Below are positions 25,701 through 37,900 of a DNA stretch of 64,000 nucleotides, piece after piece. The DNA comes from Episyrphus balteatus (Eukaryota; Arthropoda; Insecta; Diptera; Syrphidae). The translations under genes were made by a program, and so were the position numbers. The notes below the pieces were generated by a model. That model had not been told where the DNA came from. It was given only the letters and a program-made list of their open reading frames with translations, and searched no databases. Each line of letters begins with the position of its first letter. The stretch's first letter is position 1. The stretch is taken from contig NC_079137.1 in the NCBI RefSeq assembly GCF_945859705.1, positions 75,910,277 to 75,974,276 of the forward strand, given 5' to 3'.

Positions 25701-28700
25701 TCAATAGAACACACCTAGAGAACGAAAAATCAAAGTATCTTAGACAAGCTGTTATGCATTCATGCATAAATACAATAACCCAACAGACTTTTTCAAAATC
25801 TTCTTTGAAATTGTGAATCGCAGAGGATTTACTCGAGACTAAAATTTTTATTTTAGCTCTGTTCCTTTGGGTTCCATTGAGAATCGCTGAGTACTTCTAG
25901 TACTAAATGTACTAGATCATCTACTCATGAGTAAAGTACCACCTACAAAGGCATGTGTCTGTTGTACATTAGGTATAGTAGGTAACTCAGTCAAATAATG
26001 CTGGCATTGATTTTCTCAAGTCATGTCATAATTTACTATAATTGTGTCAAATTCATATGAAAATGCCTTTACACTGTCACATATTGCTTATCCGTGCCAA
26101 TTAAAAGGGACACCGAAATGATATGTATAATAGTTTGGAGACAGAATGTGATAAAATAAATTCCACAAATCTGACCGTTATTTTCCCTCAGTTTGACATG
26201 TGTTCCACATTTAACATGTCTAAACACTAAGAAAAAATGTTAAGGCATTAAGGGGGATTCACATTAAGTAACTAATCGAACAGGCAAAATGTTATGATAA
26301 TGGCCAGATGATTTTTATTTATTAATTGAAATTCGATGCGAAAGTAGATCTAGTACAATTCCAAGAAGTGATTAGTTGCGGTTTTGATAAAAGTCACTAC
26401 AAAGAATAAAATTATGACGCGAGTCAGCTGAAAGTTTAGAGGGTTTAAATTCAATAACATAAGAAGATTGTTATTTTATTAATTAAAATTCTTTCTTGAA
26501 AAGGTATTATCAATCTCAAAATGACAATGAGATGGAATTCCATCTGTCAAGTATATGTGTTGAAAAGAAAAGTTTCATATGTTTACCTAGCTTGTTCATG
26601 ATTTTTGTAAGAAACTGTCAAATTCGTTCATTACGTCAAACAATCAAATGCGAACAAAATATGTGAACATTTTTGAACTACTATCAAAAATCTTCAGGGA
26701 CAATCATTTACATACAAAATCATGTGTTGGATGTCAAGTTCTTTTAAATATAGTGTTATATTGTTTGAGGTAAGGTTTCGGATGACTAATTTTTGAAGTT
26801 GACTTGACAATCAGAATTAAATGTCAAAAAACTTCACAATGACACTTTACTTTACAACTTCGGGTCTCTTTTTAACTTTCAGTTTCGAAGATAAAATATA
26901 ACATTTATTTCAAGACAGATTAAATTACTCTTTAGTCTAGAGTCCTTCAAAATTAACATTCATTTAATGGCAAAAACTTCTACTTAAGTGATAATTAGAT
27001 ACTCTTTCAATTAATCAGTTTTCAACTGCCAATAAATCAATAAATCTCTTGTAGATCCTTAAGACTTTTAATCAAAATAATTGCTCTTCAAAAAATGATT
27101 CCTAATTCTCAATAATAACTATAATAAAATTCTACTTAAAAGACGACCGACGACGACGGAAGCAAAATTCTCAATACCCACTTGACCCACATCAATACCC
27201 AATTCCAATCAACTTAGCAACTTTTCAAGGTACAAACAAACCTAAGATATGTTTGTGTACTTATTCGATGACAGCATTTAAAACTAAAATCCCATTAAAA
27301 AGTCAAGCATCTCTTTTGAAAATCATGTTTTAAAAAATGTATGTGGAAGTGGATAATGTTCAAAAACTGGACATCATGTTTGTCTTATTCTCAATCCTGA
27401 ACCGAAAAAAAAAAAACAAGTTCAACTTGAACGATGAAATTCCTGGAAATTCCCTTCCAAAAAAAAAGTCACAAAAAACAACTTTGTTTTCAAGAAAAAT
27501 TACAAATAATTGGCTTATATCATAATAATTTCATATATATATGGCGAATTTCTCAATCTGGATAAATTGTAAATGTGACCTTGATAGGTTTTGTTGTTTT
27601 TTTCCCTGGAAACTAGTTTTTATTGGAAAGTAATTTAGCGTTGGACTCTACTTGCTGACACACCTCCTTAGGAATGCACTGTTTGAGTACTTCATTTTAA
27701 AGTCGATGATATGCACTTCACCTTGGTTAGCTTTAATGTCATCGTGATGGTCTTTTTCTTTCAGTCTTTTTGTAATGTCATAAAATATACTAATCCGACC
27801 CAAAAGGTCACTGTCTAATTAAATTGCACTTTGAAAAGAGTGAGCCCTACCTTTTTTTTAATTTGAAAAAAAAAAGAAAAACAAAACAAAAAAATGTCTT
27901 GCTTTTAACCTTTTAATGACTTTTAAAGCTTCACCTTAAATGTTTACCAACTGTCTCTGTGTGTTATTACAAACAGAGTAATGGCAAATATTTTTCTCTT
28001 ATTAAACAAAAAAAATCATTATAAGAAGAAAAAAAAAAAATCTCAAATATTAAATGCGAATATAAAGATTTAGCTTTCTTCTCTTCCGATGACAGCAAGA
28101 CACAAGATGGAGATAAGGTCAAGGTTACGTGTGTTTTCTATACCCCCAGACTCGTTTGGTTATTATGTACCATTGGTGCCCCCAAGGGTTGGTTGTAGTA
28201 TATGGCGATGATTGTCTCTCTGTCGGAGTTGAGTTGTTGGAGGAGTCACTTGAGATCGAAAATGGTTGTTTGCATTTGCTGGCTTATATTTTTTTTTTTT
28301 GTGAAAGAGAGAGTACTAACCATTTTATCGACCTTCTCTTTTATGAAAAAGAGTGAAAATACTTAAAAACACATGTCACTGCCAAAAAAAAGTTAGAGTA
28401 AAACAAAATTCCTGGTGCCAGACGAAGGGGTAACAGCATACAATTGTATAACTCCTTGTTCACGAACAATTGACTTCTGTGTTCTGTTCTTTGGCAGTTT
28501 AAGTGAAAAACTACACAGAGTGACCAGTAGACTGGCTCACATCATAACAAAAAACGAGAAACTTAAATGGTCCACATAAAACCCTTCTTACTTCCATGCT
28601 CTAAAGATATGTTCAGTCGCCAGTCAGATAGTTTTGTGACTAGTTTTTCAAATCAACAGAGTGCATTTGGTAAGATGTGATCAAGGGTTTAAGTCATTTT

Positions 28701-28819
28701 TTGAGGAAAGGCAGCTTTTTTTGGTCCGTTTCGGATATGTTCAGTCACAAAGCAGACATTTGGGTGAATTGAGTGTTTTTGGTTTATTAAAGTAATAAGG
28801 ATAGGTAAACTATAACCCC
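22712..28819. other. Gene-free stretch
   Basis: AT-rich non-coding sequence with frequent CTAGTAC words (22912, 23023, 23152, 23211, 25909, 26347), a TGACAGTTGTCA palindrome (23935-23946), a Grainyhead-like AACCGGTTC (24371-24379) and a decayed MITE (25855-25960). The 28129-28356 plus ORF and its Ser/Thr/Pro-rich antisense frame match no family. I see no gene. Confidence 0.5.
25855..25960. mobile_element. Decayed family-I MITE (AGCTCTGTTCCTTTGG end)
   Basis: The left end AGCTCTGTTCCTTTGG matches the ends of the elements at 30447 and 52665. The interior has CTAGTACTAAATGTACTAG palindromic sequence, as in the 39173 copy. The right end is too diverged to place exactly. Confidence 0.45.
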
Positions 28820-28974
28820 CTGAGTACAATGGTGTAGCTGTGGCTGTAGTTTGTAGCGCAAGTTGAAGAATTCTCAACTTTTACCTCAGCTGCAGCCTTT
28901 TTTTGTAGGGTTTTCCCTCCAAAAAATTTTGACAGTACTAAAAGCTACAGCCACAGCTACACCATTGTACTCAG
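28820..28974. mobile_element. 155-bp MITE with 30-bp inverted ends
   Basis: CTGAGTACAATGGTGTAGCT at 28820 is mirrored at 28974, and the match continues for about 30 bp (through GGCTGTAG / CTACAGCC) without mismatch. Interior about 95 bp. No clear target duplication. High arm identity suggests it is fairly young. Confidence 0.7.
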
Positions 28975-29009
28975 CCAGGAAATTGGAGAAACTGTATTTG
29001 TTAAAGACT

Positions 29010-29192
29010 CAATTTTAAAGTTCAAGTGACCTCAACTCCAAAGCGTTTCTGTCATGCTGTGAGTTTTATATAGTGTCGGTAAACATCGACCAAAATAAGG
29101 CGTCTTAGTAAGGGTATGATAGATCAAACTGAGCCCACTGTTGTACCTGGGCGAAACTCTTTGGAGTTGAGGTCACTTGAACTTTAAAATTG
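29010..29192. mobile_element. Inverted-repeat insertion near a 15-bp direct repeat
   Basis: CAATTTTAAAGTTCAAGTGA with the continuing block CCTCAACTCCAAAG (from 29010) is mirrored ending at 29192; arms are about 42 bp with few mismatches. The 15-mer TATTTGTTAAAGACT directly precedes the left arm (28995-29009) and recurs at 29270-29284, about 78 bp after the right arm. Confidence 0.65.
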
Positions 29193-30290
29193 AATTATAT
29201 TCAATCGCTCCACTTAAAATAAAAATAATTTTAATAATTTTTTTATTATTATTGTTATTTTTTCTTCGTTATTTGTTAAAGACTGAACATTGTCAAAGTG
29301 ATGTATGATCTATAAATGGAACGGAATGGGATAATCTAATGCCAGCAGTTGGTAACCCCGGCTACTAACAACTTTGACAGCCACTAACAAATACTCGGCA
29401 ACACCTTCCTAAATGCGTGTCTGTCAACCAGATAGATGTAACATGTAATGTGTGTTTAATTCTCATTTTATTGATAAATGTAAACGCAGCTCAGAAAATT
29501 TTTAAACGCCAACTAAAGTCAGTAATTTAAAAGTAAGTACAAGTCCGTAAAAGTAAAGATATTGACTTGATAGGGATCTCTAAATGTATGTAACGTTGGA
29601 CTGTGACTCTCTTTCTTATGCCAAAATTTGACTGGACGTAAAAATATGTTCATTTTAAACTGTTTTAAAAGTTTCAATTGTTCAGATGTCTTTAAAAACT
29701 AGTAATTTTTAAGTGAGGTTTCAGAGTTTTAATTCAATTGGTTAGACGTGAACGCGGTCAATGAATGATAGATGCTTTGTTAACAATCTTGTTTTTTTTT
29801 TAAGGGCTGTAGACTACTCATGAGTATGCGTTTAGAAGATCTAGTACTACAATTAACAACAGAAGATCATATTTGTTCGAGTAAATAGAAGTGTATAGTT
29901 GTGGTATTAGAACTCTATTCATGAGATTGTAAACTTCTCAAAAAGAACATTGCTAATGTCACTTATGGTTGTCAAATAGAAAATGACAGCTGTATATATA
30001 AAAATGATTGTTACAGAAATCGAGGTAAGTGAATTGTTTTTTCATTAATCAATTCATTTTTTACTGCTTAAGATATGTCCAAAAATATTACTACATCCGC
30101 CATTTTCTCTAATTTTTGACAGATGGGCACAACTTAAACACGGTGTTCAGATTGGCCTCACTCCATCGACACCGACTCGTGTTGCTTTCTCACTTGCAAT
30201 TCATCGTGAGAGAGATAGCCAAAAGAAACATGAAATTCGAACCTCATATAAAATCTCTAGTCAAAATGAGTCGAAAACCCTTTTGTCATT

Positions 30291-30431
30291 AGCTGTGTTT
30301 TATTTTCCTCTTGATCCAGATCAGATCATTGATTTATTTGAGAAACAATTACAAAACAAAATCCTGCTTTTGTTGTAAAGCTAATAAAAACATTGATCTG
30401 ATCCGGATCACGAGGAAAATAAAACACAGCT
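30291..30431. mobile_element. Family-II MITE, AGCTGTGTTTTATTTTCC ends
   Basis: 141 bp. Terminal inverted repeats AGCTGTGTTTTATTTTCC plus a further arm through GATC(C/A)AGATCAGATCA-like sequence. The trinucleotide ATT flanks both sides (30288-30290 and 30432-30434), a 3-bp target duplication. Non-autonomous. Confidence 0.75.
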
Positions 30432-30446
30432 ATTATTACCTTTAAT

Positions 30447-30583
30447 AGCTGCGTTCCTTTGGAAATATTTATCTACTTTTTAGTACTTAAAGCTGCTTTG
30501 AACTACTTTTTCAGTATAGCAAAGTAGATCAAAGTAGTTTTAAGTATTAAAAAGTAGATAAATATTTCCAAAGGAACGCAGCT
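30447..30583. mobile_element. Family-I MITE, AGCTGCGTTCCTTTGG ends
   Basis: 137 bp, almost fully palindromic. Arms AGCTGCGTTCCTTTGGAAAT then ATTTATCTACTTTTTAGTACTTAA match their reverse complement with very few changes. AAT flanks both sides (30444-30446 and 30584-30586). It lies 15 bp from the family-II MITE. Related copies are at 39173, 52665 and 25855. Confidence 0.8.
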
Positions 30584-30640
30584 AATATGTGTGCCTACTG
30601 TGAATGTCACCTAAATTTTCAGATGTTCGTGGTGTTCAAT

Positions 30641-31159
30641 GGGGGTTTTTCTTTTTTAGTTCAGAAGAAAGCTCTGAACAGAGCCTGAACATTCTGAGCA
30701 CGCTCTGAACATTCTCTGAACTGAACGTGTTCTGAGCGCTCTGAATTAATAATGAAACAGATTTGAGAACAAATACTGCCACCAAATGACATTTTGTCAA
30801 TTCATAGTTGTCAAACCCAACAAAGGAAAAATTATGTTTTAATAATTAAAAATAACATAGTTTGAAGTAATTTATTATTAAAACTTAACAACTACACTGA
30901 CCCGACAGCTTCAGCAGCCATTTTAATTTTGATTGTGCATATATTTTTTGTTTTTTTTTTTTTCATTGACGTAAAGTAAAGCGTTCAGGTATTGCTCAGA
31001 ATGTTCGGTCTTTTTTTCCAGCTCGTAGTTCGTGCTCTGAACGATTTGTGAAAATAAAAGATACACACATTTTGAAGCTCTGAACACTCTAACCAAAATA
31101 TAAATACGGTTTTTTTTGACAGTTCAGACTTTGTTCAGAACTAAAAATGAAAAACCCCT
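30641..31159. mobile_element. 519-bp foldback with GGGGTTTTTC ends and CTCTGAAC subterminal repeats
   Basis: GGGGGTTTTTCTTTTTTAGTTC at the left and GAACTAAAAATGAAAAACCCCT at the right are inverted ends with few mismatches. Repeated GCTCTGAAC/GTTCAGAGC-type words lie just inside both ends (about 30671-30745 and 31030-31095). AAT on both sides (30638-30640 and 31160-31162) could be a 3-bp duplication. No coding capacity. Confidence 0.6.
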
Positions 31160-34100
31160 AATGTGAAATTTTTCTGAACCTAAGTTCCGTTTGCTCACCT
31201 TAAACCCGACAACAAGTACGTAAAATTGCGCAATGGTAAGCAGAAACGATTTTATTGATAAATTATAGTTAGGACAGTAAATCAACAAGTACTTGTTTTG
31301 CAACCCTAGCTTTCATTTGCCAATAAAACGCGCCTCATATTCAATCACAAATATGTATATCCTTGTGTCAAATTGATATCAATTTAACTTGTGACTAACT
31401 AAGTTATAAATATTTATTAAAGTTTATAAATGAAACAATATTCATTCATAGCTAATGGTAATCTGAATAAAAACTATAGCCCACTTTAATAAATTAGAAA
31501 TTTTACTATGAAAGTCTCGCCTTATTCATTTGATTATAATTTGTTTTAAATTGAAACAAAAAATATTCATGGGTTCAGTTATGTACCATAAAATCAGAAA
31601 AATTTAAATTCTAAAATTTATTCAACTAAAAAAGAGATTCAGGTAGTTTTCTAAGAATATCTAATATTTGTTTTTAATTACCAAGGAAAAAAACTAATGA
31701 ATAAATCTAGTACATACTCCACAGGTATACACACTATGAAAAAGGATATAGTGGTACTTGAGTTCATTTGTGATTCAAATTTCTCTTTTTCCTTTTTTTT
31801 TGCCACATCCTGAGGCAGTGCAAAAATATATCTAAAAAGGCTTGCAGTAGAAGCCCGTATCAAAGATATGAACTAATAAAAGGGTGCAGGTAGTAAAAAT
31901 TAGTTTTTTAAGTTTTTCAAAAAACAAAACAAGTCTGTTGAAGTTTACGTCAAAAATGCAAGCTGCATATAAATTAATTGTTCATTTAAATTTGTTGTGA
32001 AAATGGTTTCCAAACTTTTCCTTCACGAAATGTCAAATACTAAAAGCAAAATTTGTGCATAACCTAAACTTTAAATAGTTAAATGTAATAGATTTTGGGA
32101 TGATTGAAGAATTTTGACGTATGTATAAACAAATTTTAAATTTTGTGATCATGATATAATGTCTTATAAGAAAACTGTCAAAGACCTTTCAAATTATGTG
32201 TTCGAGCTTCTATACATGATTCTCTGTCCACACTTTGTGCCTGAAAGCAATTTAAGTAAATTTATGAAATATGAACATAAAACTATCTGGCAAAAACCTC
32301 CATTCCTCACTTTTGTTACGCCTATGAGCTTTTCCAAGACTTAAAAAGAGGGTCAATCTTTTATTTATAAAATGCACTGTGCTTAAAATAGAATGAGACT
32401 AAATGCACACAGCATATTGGATGTGATGTAGCTATGGGAGAGATGGCCTCGGCTGGACTCTATTTTAGTTCGTTAACAGTTTCTGTTTTTTTTTTTTTGT
32501 CTTTTTGTTTTTGCAATTTTAACTTGTGTGTGCATGTGGCATTGGAACTCTGGGGATATGGCATTTTTAATGGCCATCCAATGATGGCTGTTGAGAGAGT
32601 TTACCTTTTTCAGTCAAATATGCATGTAGGCTGATATTATAGTTTTTAAGTTTTTTTTTTTTTTTACGATGATGGTTCATCATTTTGACTCACCCAGACA
32701 GTTTTCAATTTGATCAAATATGAAAAATCATTATTAGTTTTTTTTTTTATTTTTTCATAAAATATTGATCGATTTAATTTTTATGCAAATCTATCTATAT
32801 GGACTTTAAATGTCAACTGTAATGGAACAAAAAAGTACAAGAAAAACCAAACAAACGAACCCATCCGATAAGACTTGTATATAAGGATGAAATTTTTAGT
32901 TTTTGTTCAAAATGTGTTTCCACCTTAGAACCCGTCAAGAACGAATTGGCATCCTTGATTTGACAGAAAGCGATGACATTTATAATAGACGCGTTCCACA
33001 TGCATTTTCTTTTCTCTCCAAAAATTTATTTCACTTATGAAACAACTGTTTGTTATTTGTAAAATTGATTTTTAAGCAAATTGATTTCGTAATTTGTAAA
33101 AATCTCAACTTTGATGAATCTGACATTTTGTCAATCTCTTTGGAGGCAAGTACCCACAAGAACTGTGGTAGTTATTTTTTCTAACAAATTAAACAACTAA
33201 AAAATATTTAATCGATAAATTCTTTTATTGATCTTGCGAATTTTGTATCTGTCAATTTCATCAAAGTAATGGTTGTCACTTTTGACAGATTATGAAATTT
33301 TAATCTTTTTGACGCCCTAAAAATAGGGCAGATTCCTTTTGATTAAGAAACCAAAACCAAATTCAAACAGAACTCAGTTTAAATTGTCATTTTCTGTATT
33401 AGCAGCTACCTTCTATGCTCAAAACATTTGACTTTCATTACTGCAATTGCTTCAATTTAAACATTTAACTTATTTACACCAACCAGTCACGCAAAAATAT
33501 AAAAACAAACATTACCAAATTTGATCAAGTCCATTAACACCAATAATCGTGTAGCAGAAAAATTAGACCGTTACTTAATTGACCATAATTTTCCCGACAT
33601 ATCCATTCACCTCTAAGAGTGTACATTTATATCAATCAAACATACAACAATCCCGGCCTTTATAATTGAACAATGCCATTTTTCTCATCACACTATCAGC
33701 CCACCCAATGTGTAGTAAATATTTATAGAAATAAAATCCGTACCATTCGGTGGCAAAACAAAAACAATATTTTTTTTTTTGCAACACCCAAGATCAATAT
33801 CAGAAAAAAAAAACACCACCAACAAACAAACAGCAGTAACCAGCAACCACACATTGCAAATAATTTTTTTTTAATGAAATTCATGAAATATCGAAATCCA
33901 TTTCTAAGCCACGATCAATAATATCCACAAGATCGATAAATTCACCACACCTGATTCATATGAATTTCCCCAACTTAAGACACCTCTCTTTGTATTGGTG
34001 TTGAATTTCAACACTTATGCATAACAAAAGGGGGATTTCTTGCAGATGACAATGCGTTACCTGTCCATAATCTTGTTTTTATTCACCATCTCTTTCTCAC

Positions 34101-34808
34101 CGATATTTCTGTCATGTTCATTCAAACGATCGTGGATTGTAAGTACCGATCCACTTGGATGAGGGGAAATTTGAACAACATAAAAACATGTTCCCCATAC
34201 AGTCCCCGCCAAAAATAAATCCCCACTTTGAAAATTTTGCCAGAGTTAATATAAAAGCGTGCATTTCTGTGACTCTCTCTTACGTTACATTGTGGAAGTC
34301 GGTTATACACAAGATTACCCGACGACACCGTTGTCAATAATATTATTATACTCTTAATGGAGTATTAAAACAACTCTAATGGACATTATACATTGTGAAT
34401 ATTAAAATAAGTTTTTTTTTTCAACGCTGTAAAGTTTATTGTTTTTTTTTTTTAATTTGTTTAATTTTATAACCAAAAACCCGTTGTTGTGCGGTAACGA
34501 CTGATATTATTAAAATATTTAAATCTCCATTCTCACCACTATCGAGTGGAAAAAGAAAAAAAAAAAACTAACAAACACATACGAATAAAAAGATTTTTTT
34601 GGTGAAATAAGAAAAAAGGAGAAGTAGTAGAAGAGTGTAAAGAAGAAAAAAAAAAAGAGAAAAAGAAGATATATTAAGTAAAAACCAATTTGCTGTTTTG
34701 TATAACCGATACCTTGACAGAAATAAAAGAAAAAGTTTTCGTATCCAAAGTTCGAGAAATTCGATTTCGGTTCGCCAGTGTATATGGAACTTTAGCGCCG
34801 AGCGGAAG
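31160..34808. other. Gene-free stretch upstream of serp
   Basis: No coding region supported. Contains one member of a dispersed repeat (33230-33286) and TGACA/TGTCA words, including TGACATTTTGTCA at 33121-33133. The last 700 bp before the gene have poly(A)/purine-rich tracts (34545-34680). Confidence 0.5.
33230..33286 (+). repeat. 57-bp dispersed repeat, copy 1
   Basis: Same block order as 55980-56034 in direct orientation: GA(T/C)CTTGC(G/A)AATTTTGTAT, then TTTCATCAAAGTAATG, then TGTCACTTTTGAC. A few mismatches and one short gap. Confidence 0.65.
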
Positions 34809-34834
34809 GATAAATATACTTTGTCTTGCGCAGT
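34809..34834 (+). promoter_or_regulatory. Candidate serp core promoter
   Basis: A TATA-like GATAAATATA (34809-34818) sits in a GC-richer patch, followed by GCGCAGTAG (34829-34837), which resembles an arthropod initiator. The spacing from TATA-like box to the A of CAGT is about 23 bp, shorter than the usual 30, so this pairing is weak. It lies about 120 bp before the ATG. Only a 5'-end transcript map could decide the true start site. Confidence 0.25.
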
Positions 34835-34949
34835 AGTTTCTTCGAAAACTACAAATTAAGGATTTTTTTTATATAACTTAAATAAATTTTATAGTTATTT
34901 AAGTGTTCATAAAAGTTTAGACACATTTTTGCTGGAGATTTTGGGAATA

Positions 34950-34998
34950 ATGGCGAAACTTTTTGTGGTTTTTGCCATTCTTGCTGTTGCTGTTTCAG
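34950..34998 (+). CDS. serp: serp exon 1 (start codon and signal peptide)
   Basis: The exon codes for 16 residues plus one base of codon 17, which is split across intron 1 (A17). The ATG is in AATA-ATG-G context with A at -3, a good insect start context. The peptide has one Lys near the start and then a run of Leu/Val/Ile/Phe/Ala, a typical signal-peptide core. The donor is G|GTAAG at 34999. Placing the start here is supported by the hydrophobic leader and by the exact phase match with exon 2. Confidence 0.9.
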
Positions 34999-37900
34999 GT
35001 AAGTTTTTTTTTTAATTAATTTCTAACAATTAAAGTGTATTTAATTTAATTTTTTTTTTAAATTAAATTTAATTTTTTTAATTAAAAATCGATTTTAATA
35101 TTGTGTTATAGACTTAAGATTTTTTAGTGAATTTAAATTTAAACGTCAATCAACGTCATTTCCGCCCACGTTACACTATTCCGCCTAGTCGGCCATGTTT
35201 TTTTTTTTGTATTTTAAATATTTTTATTTTACGTAAGATGTTGATGCTGATTGTGAAATGGAATTTTTATTTCGCGGATCACTTCGAAGAGACGCATTAA
35301 TCTTAAAGAATGATAACCTTGACTGGGTACTATTGGGAACCAGTTAAGGACTTACAACTTTCAAGACAACTTCAATCTTTTTTGGATTTTAAAGCGTTTT
35401 TTTTTGTATCTGAAAGTAAATTTTAAACAACGGTGTTTTAATCAGGGTTGCTTATTTTTGATAAAATAACATTCTTAAAGGTGTAAGCACATGGAATTTT
35501 ATGAATTTTTTTTTTTGTATTTTATTTTTATTTTCAACTTATCACAGAATAAAAAAAAAAAAAACACTTTAAGTGAAGTGAAAAAACATTTCGCGTTAAA
35601 AATATAATTTTTTTTTTGAAACTGACGCTTTTATTCTCGTTTCGGATTCGGTTTAAGTTTTCAAACAACCTCACAACTTACCTAGGCATAGAGAAATTGA
35701 GCTGTTCCGTGATTTTCCTTTTTTTAGTTTGACGATTTATTTTAATTTGACTGATATCTTCAATTGAAGACTAGAAAGATGTTCTTAATGGTGATTTTTC
35801 CATATTGAAATGTGTTCACTATTCATAAATCACGTTCCCAAAATTTTAGTAAAATTTAAGAAATCCTGAATATAAGCCACTGCTTAAAAGAATTGAATCT
35901 TTTCGAAAGTTTTCGTTTTGCATTGTGTTTGAGGCTTAAGGCTTTCATTACAGTTTTATATCGGATAGCAAGTTTGACATTTGTCAATTAAAAATTCATA
36001 CTTTAATCCTTTTTTTTAAACATGAACTTGTCGTTTCAATTTTATTCAAATTGTGTTAAATATTTTTAGTGGAAAATTTCAAACTATGACTCAATGTGTA
36101 AGCACATGTCAAAAAGTGTGAAAAAAGCATGCATTATAGTAAAATTCTACATTTGATGCAATGACAGATCCAAATGACAGCCCTTCTCACATAATTTGAC
36201 ATCTCTTTATAAATGGAAGTGTGAATTATTTAGAGAATTATTTAGGGTATTTCTAGTCACTTGACATTTTTTTTTGCAAAATGAAAAAATTGTAAACGGT
36301 TTACACATGCACTCTAACAAACCTTTTGTTTAAAACTTCTTTCAAACTTTTGTATCGACTACTGTCAAAAAAAAATGAATTAAAACATTTCCAAATGACT
36401 GTGTTCTAAATGAGATCCACTTTCTCAGAACTCAGATTTACACCGCAAATCAAAAAATTTGACAGTAGTTGCTTACACAAATCAAAAACAAGTTAAGCAT
36501 AGTGATGAAATTTCATCCGAGTTCCAATTTGACTTTTGTTGAACTCAAAAAAGGGTCTGATGACACTTTCAGGTAAAATTTTAAAATATTTAAAATTTTA
36601 CCAAGAAAAGAAATATTTAACGTATTTTAAACCAATAAAAGTTATTGTTACGAAAAAAATGAAAACAATTAAGAACTTAGGAACTGTCTAAACTCGTTTC
36701 CACGATTCAATCTGTCATTTGATTGGTTTCCTTCATCAGAAAATTAATACTTCCTTAGCCACACCCACGAATGACAAACCGGAAGGAAACAAAATCCACA
36801 ATAATTAACGGAACTTAGAACTTCATAAAAAGTTAACCTCTAAAATCAAAAAAAAATTGTAGAACTTCTAGGCTAAAATAGTAATTTCATATGCAAATGA
36901 CATTAAATCAAAATATGAAAGAAAGAAAAAAATCCTATTATTTCAAAGACTTCCGTGATAATTTTCCATCCAATGCATTCATTGTATTGTGTGCAGTGTG
37001 AACGTGCACAATCACACACAAACACCGATTGTCATAACATATCTGCTTAAACTGCTAATATAAATTCAAATCTAATTCCTCTTTTTCTTTGTGGGTAATA
37101 AAACGGCATTTAAACACCTGTTATAAGTACACTGCAGAGGTGCCATTTTAGTTTGGTATTTTTGTGTGTTTGTATGTCTTACCAATGTGCCTTTAGCTGT
37201 TCGCGCTAAGCATGCAGTCAACTTCTTAAAAGTCATGGCATATTTTTAATGCAATGCACTCAATGACACGATATGGCTGGTTGACGGTGTTGTCGATTCC
37301 ATTAACTAGTTTATAAATTGGATGCTATTTTTTTTTTTTTTTTGTCTTGTGTTTCCAACTTAAATCAAAGAATTTCATATTTGTTGTTGTTTTGTTTCTG
37401 TTTTTGCTTGGATATTATGTCTGCAGCAACAAGTTTTTTTAATTAATTCATTTTCAACAAAAGTCAAAGCTTTGCCAATATAAGTTAGGAATTAACCGTC
37501 AATTGTATATAAATGATCTTCTTAGTACTAGTTTCCTCTACTACTTGTTTTTTGAAATGGAATTTCCGCTCTGGCTGCTAGCAAAAACCACTTACATTTT
37601 TGTTACCCACCAAAAGAGGATAAGCTAATACAAAACAAAATTAAAGAAGAAAAAAATCAACAATAATAGAGTTAGGTTAGGGTGGTGGCCTACATTTTTC
37701 CGGTTGTTTGGGTGGAATATTTTGTGGTCTATCCCTAATGAGCATAAAAACGCCCATACAACGACCTAGCACAAAGGTATTTTACAATCAAACAGGTCTA
37801 GATACACCCCAGCCTACACACAGAGTGAAAACGAAAAGCTGTCAACTTAGACATTAGACTTGTTTCACACAAGCAAATAACATTACATTATGATGGTGCC

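Noticed and set aside
28129..28356. 75-codon ORF, with Ser/Thr/Pro-rich antisense frame
   Set aside because: I considered an exon, but saw no convincing acceptor/donor pair or homology.
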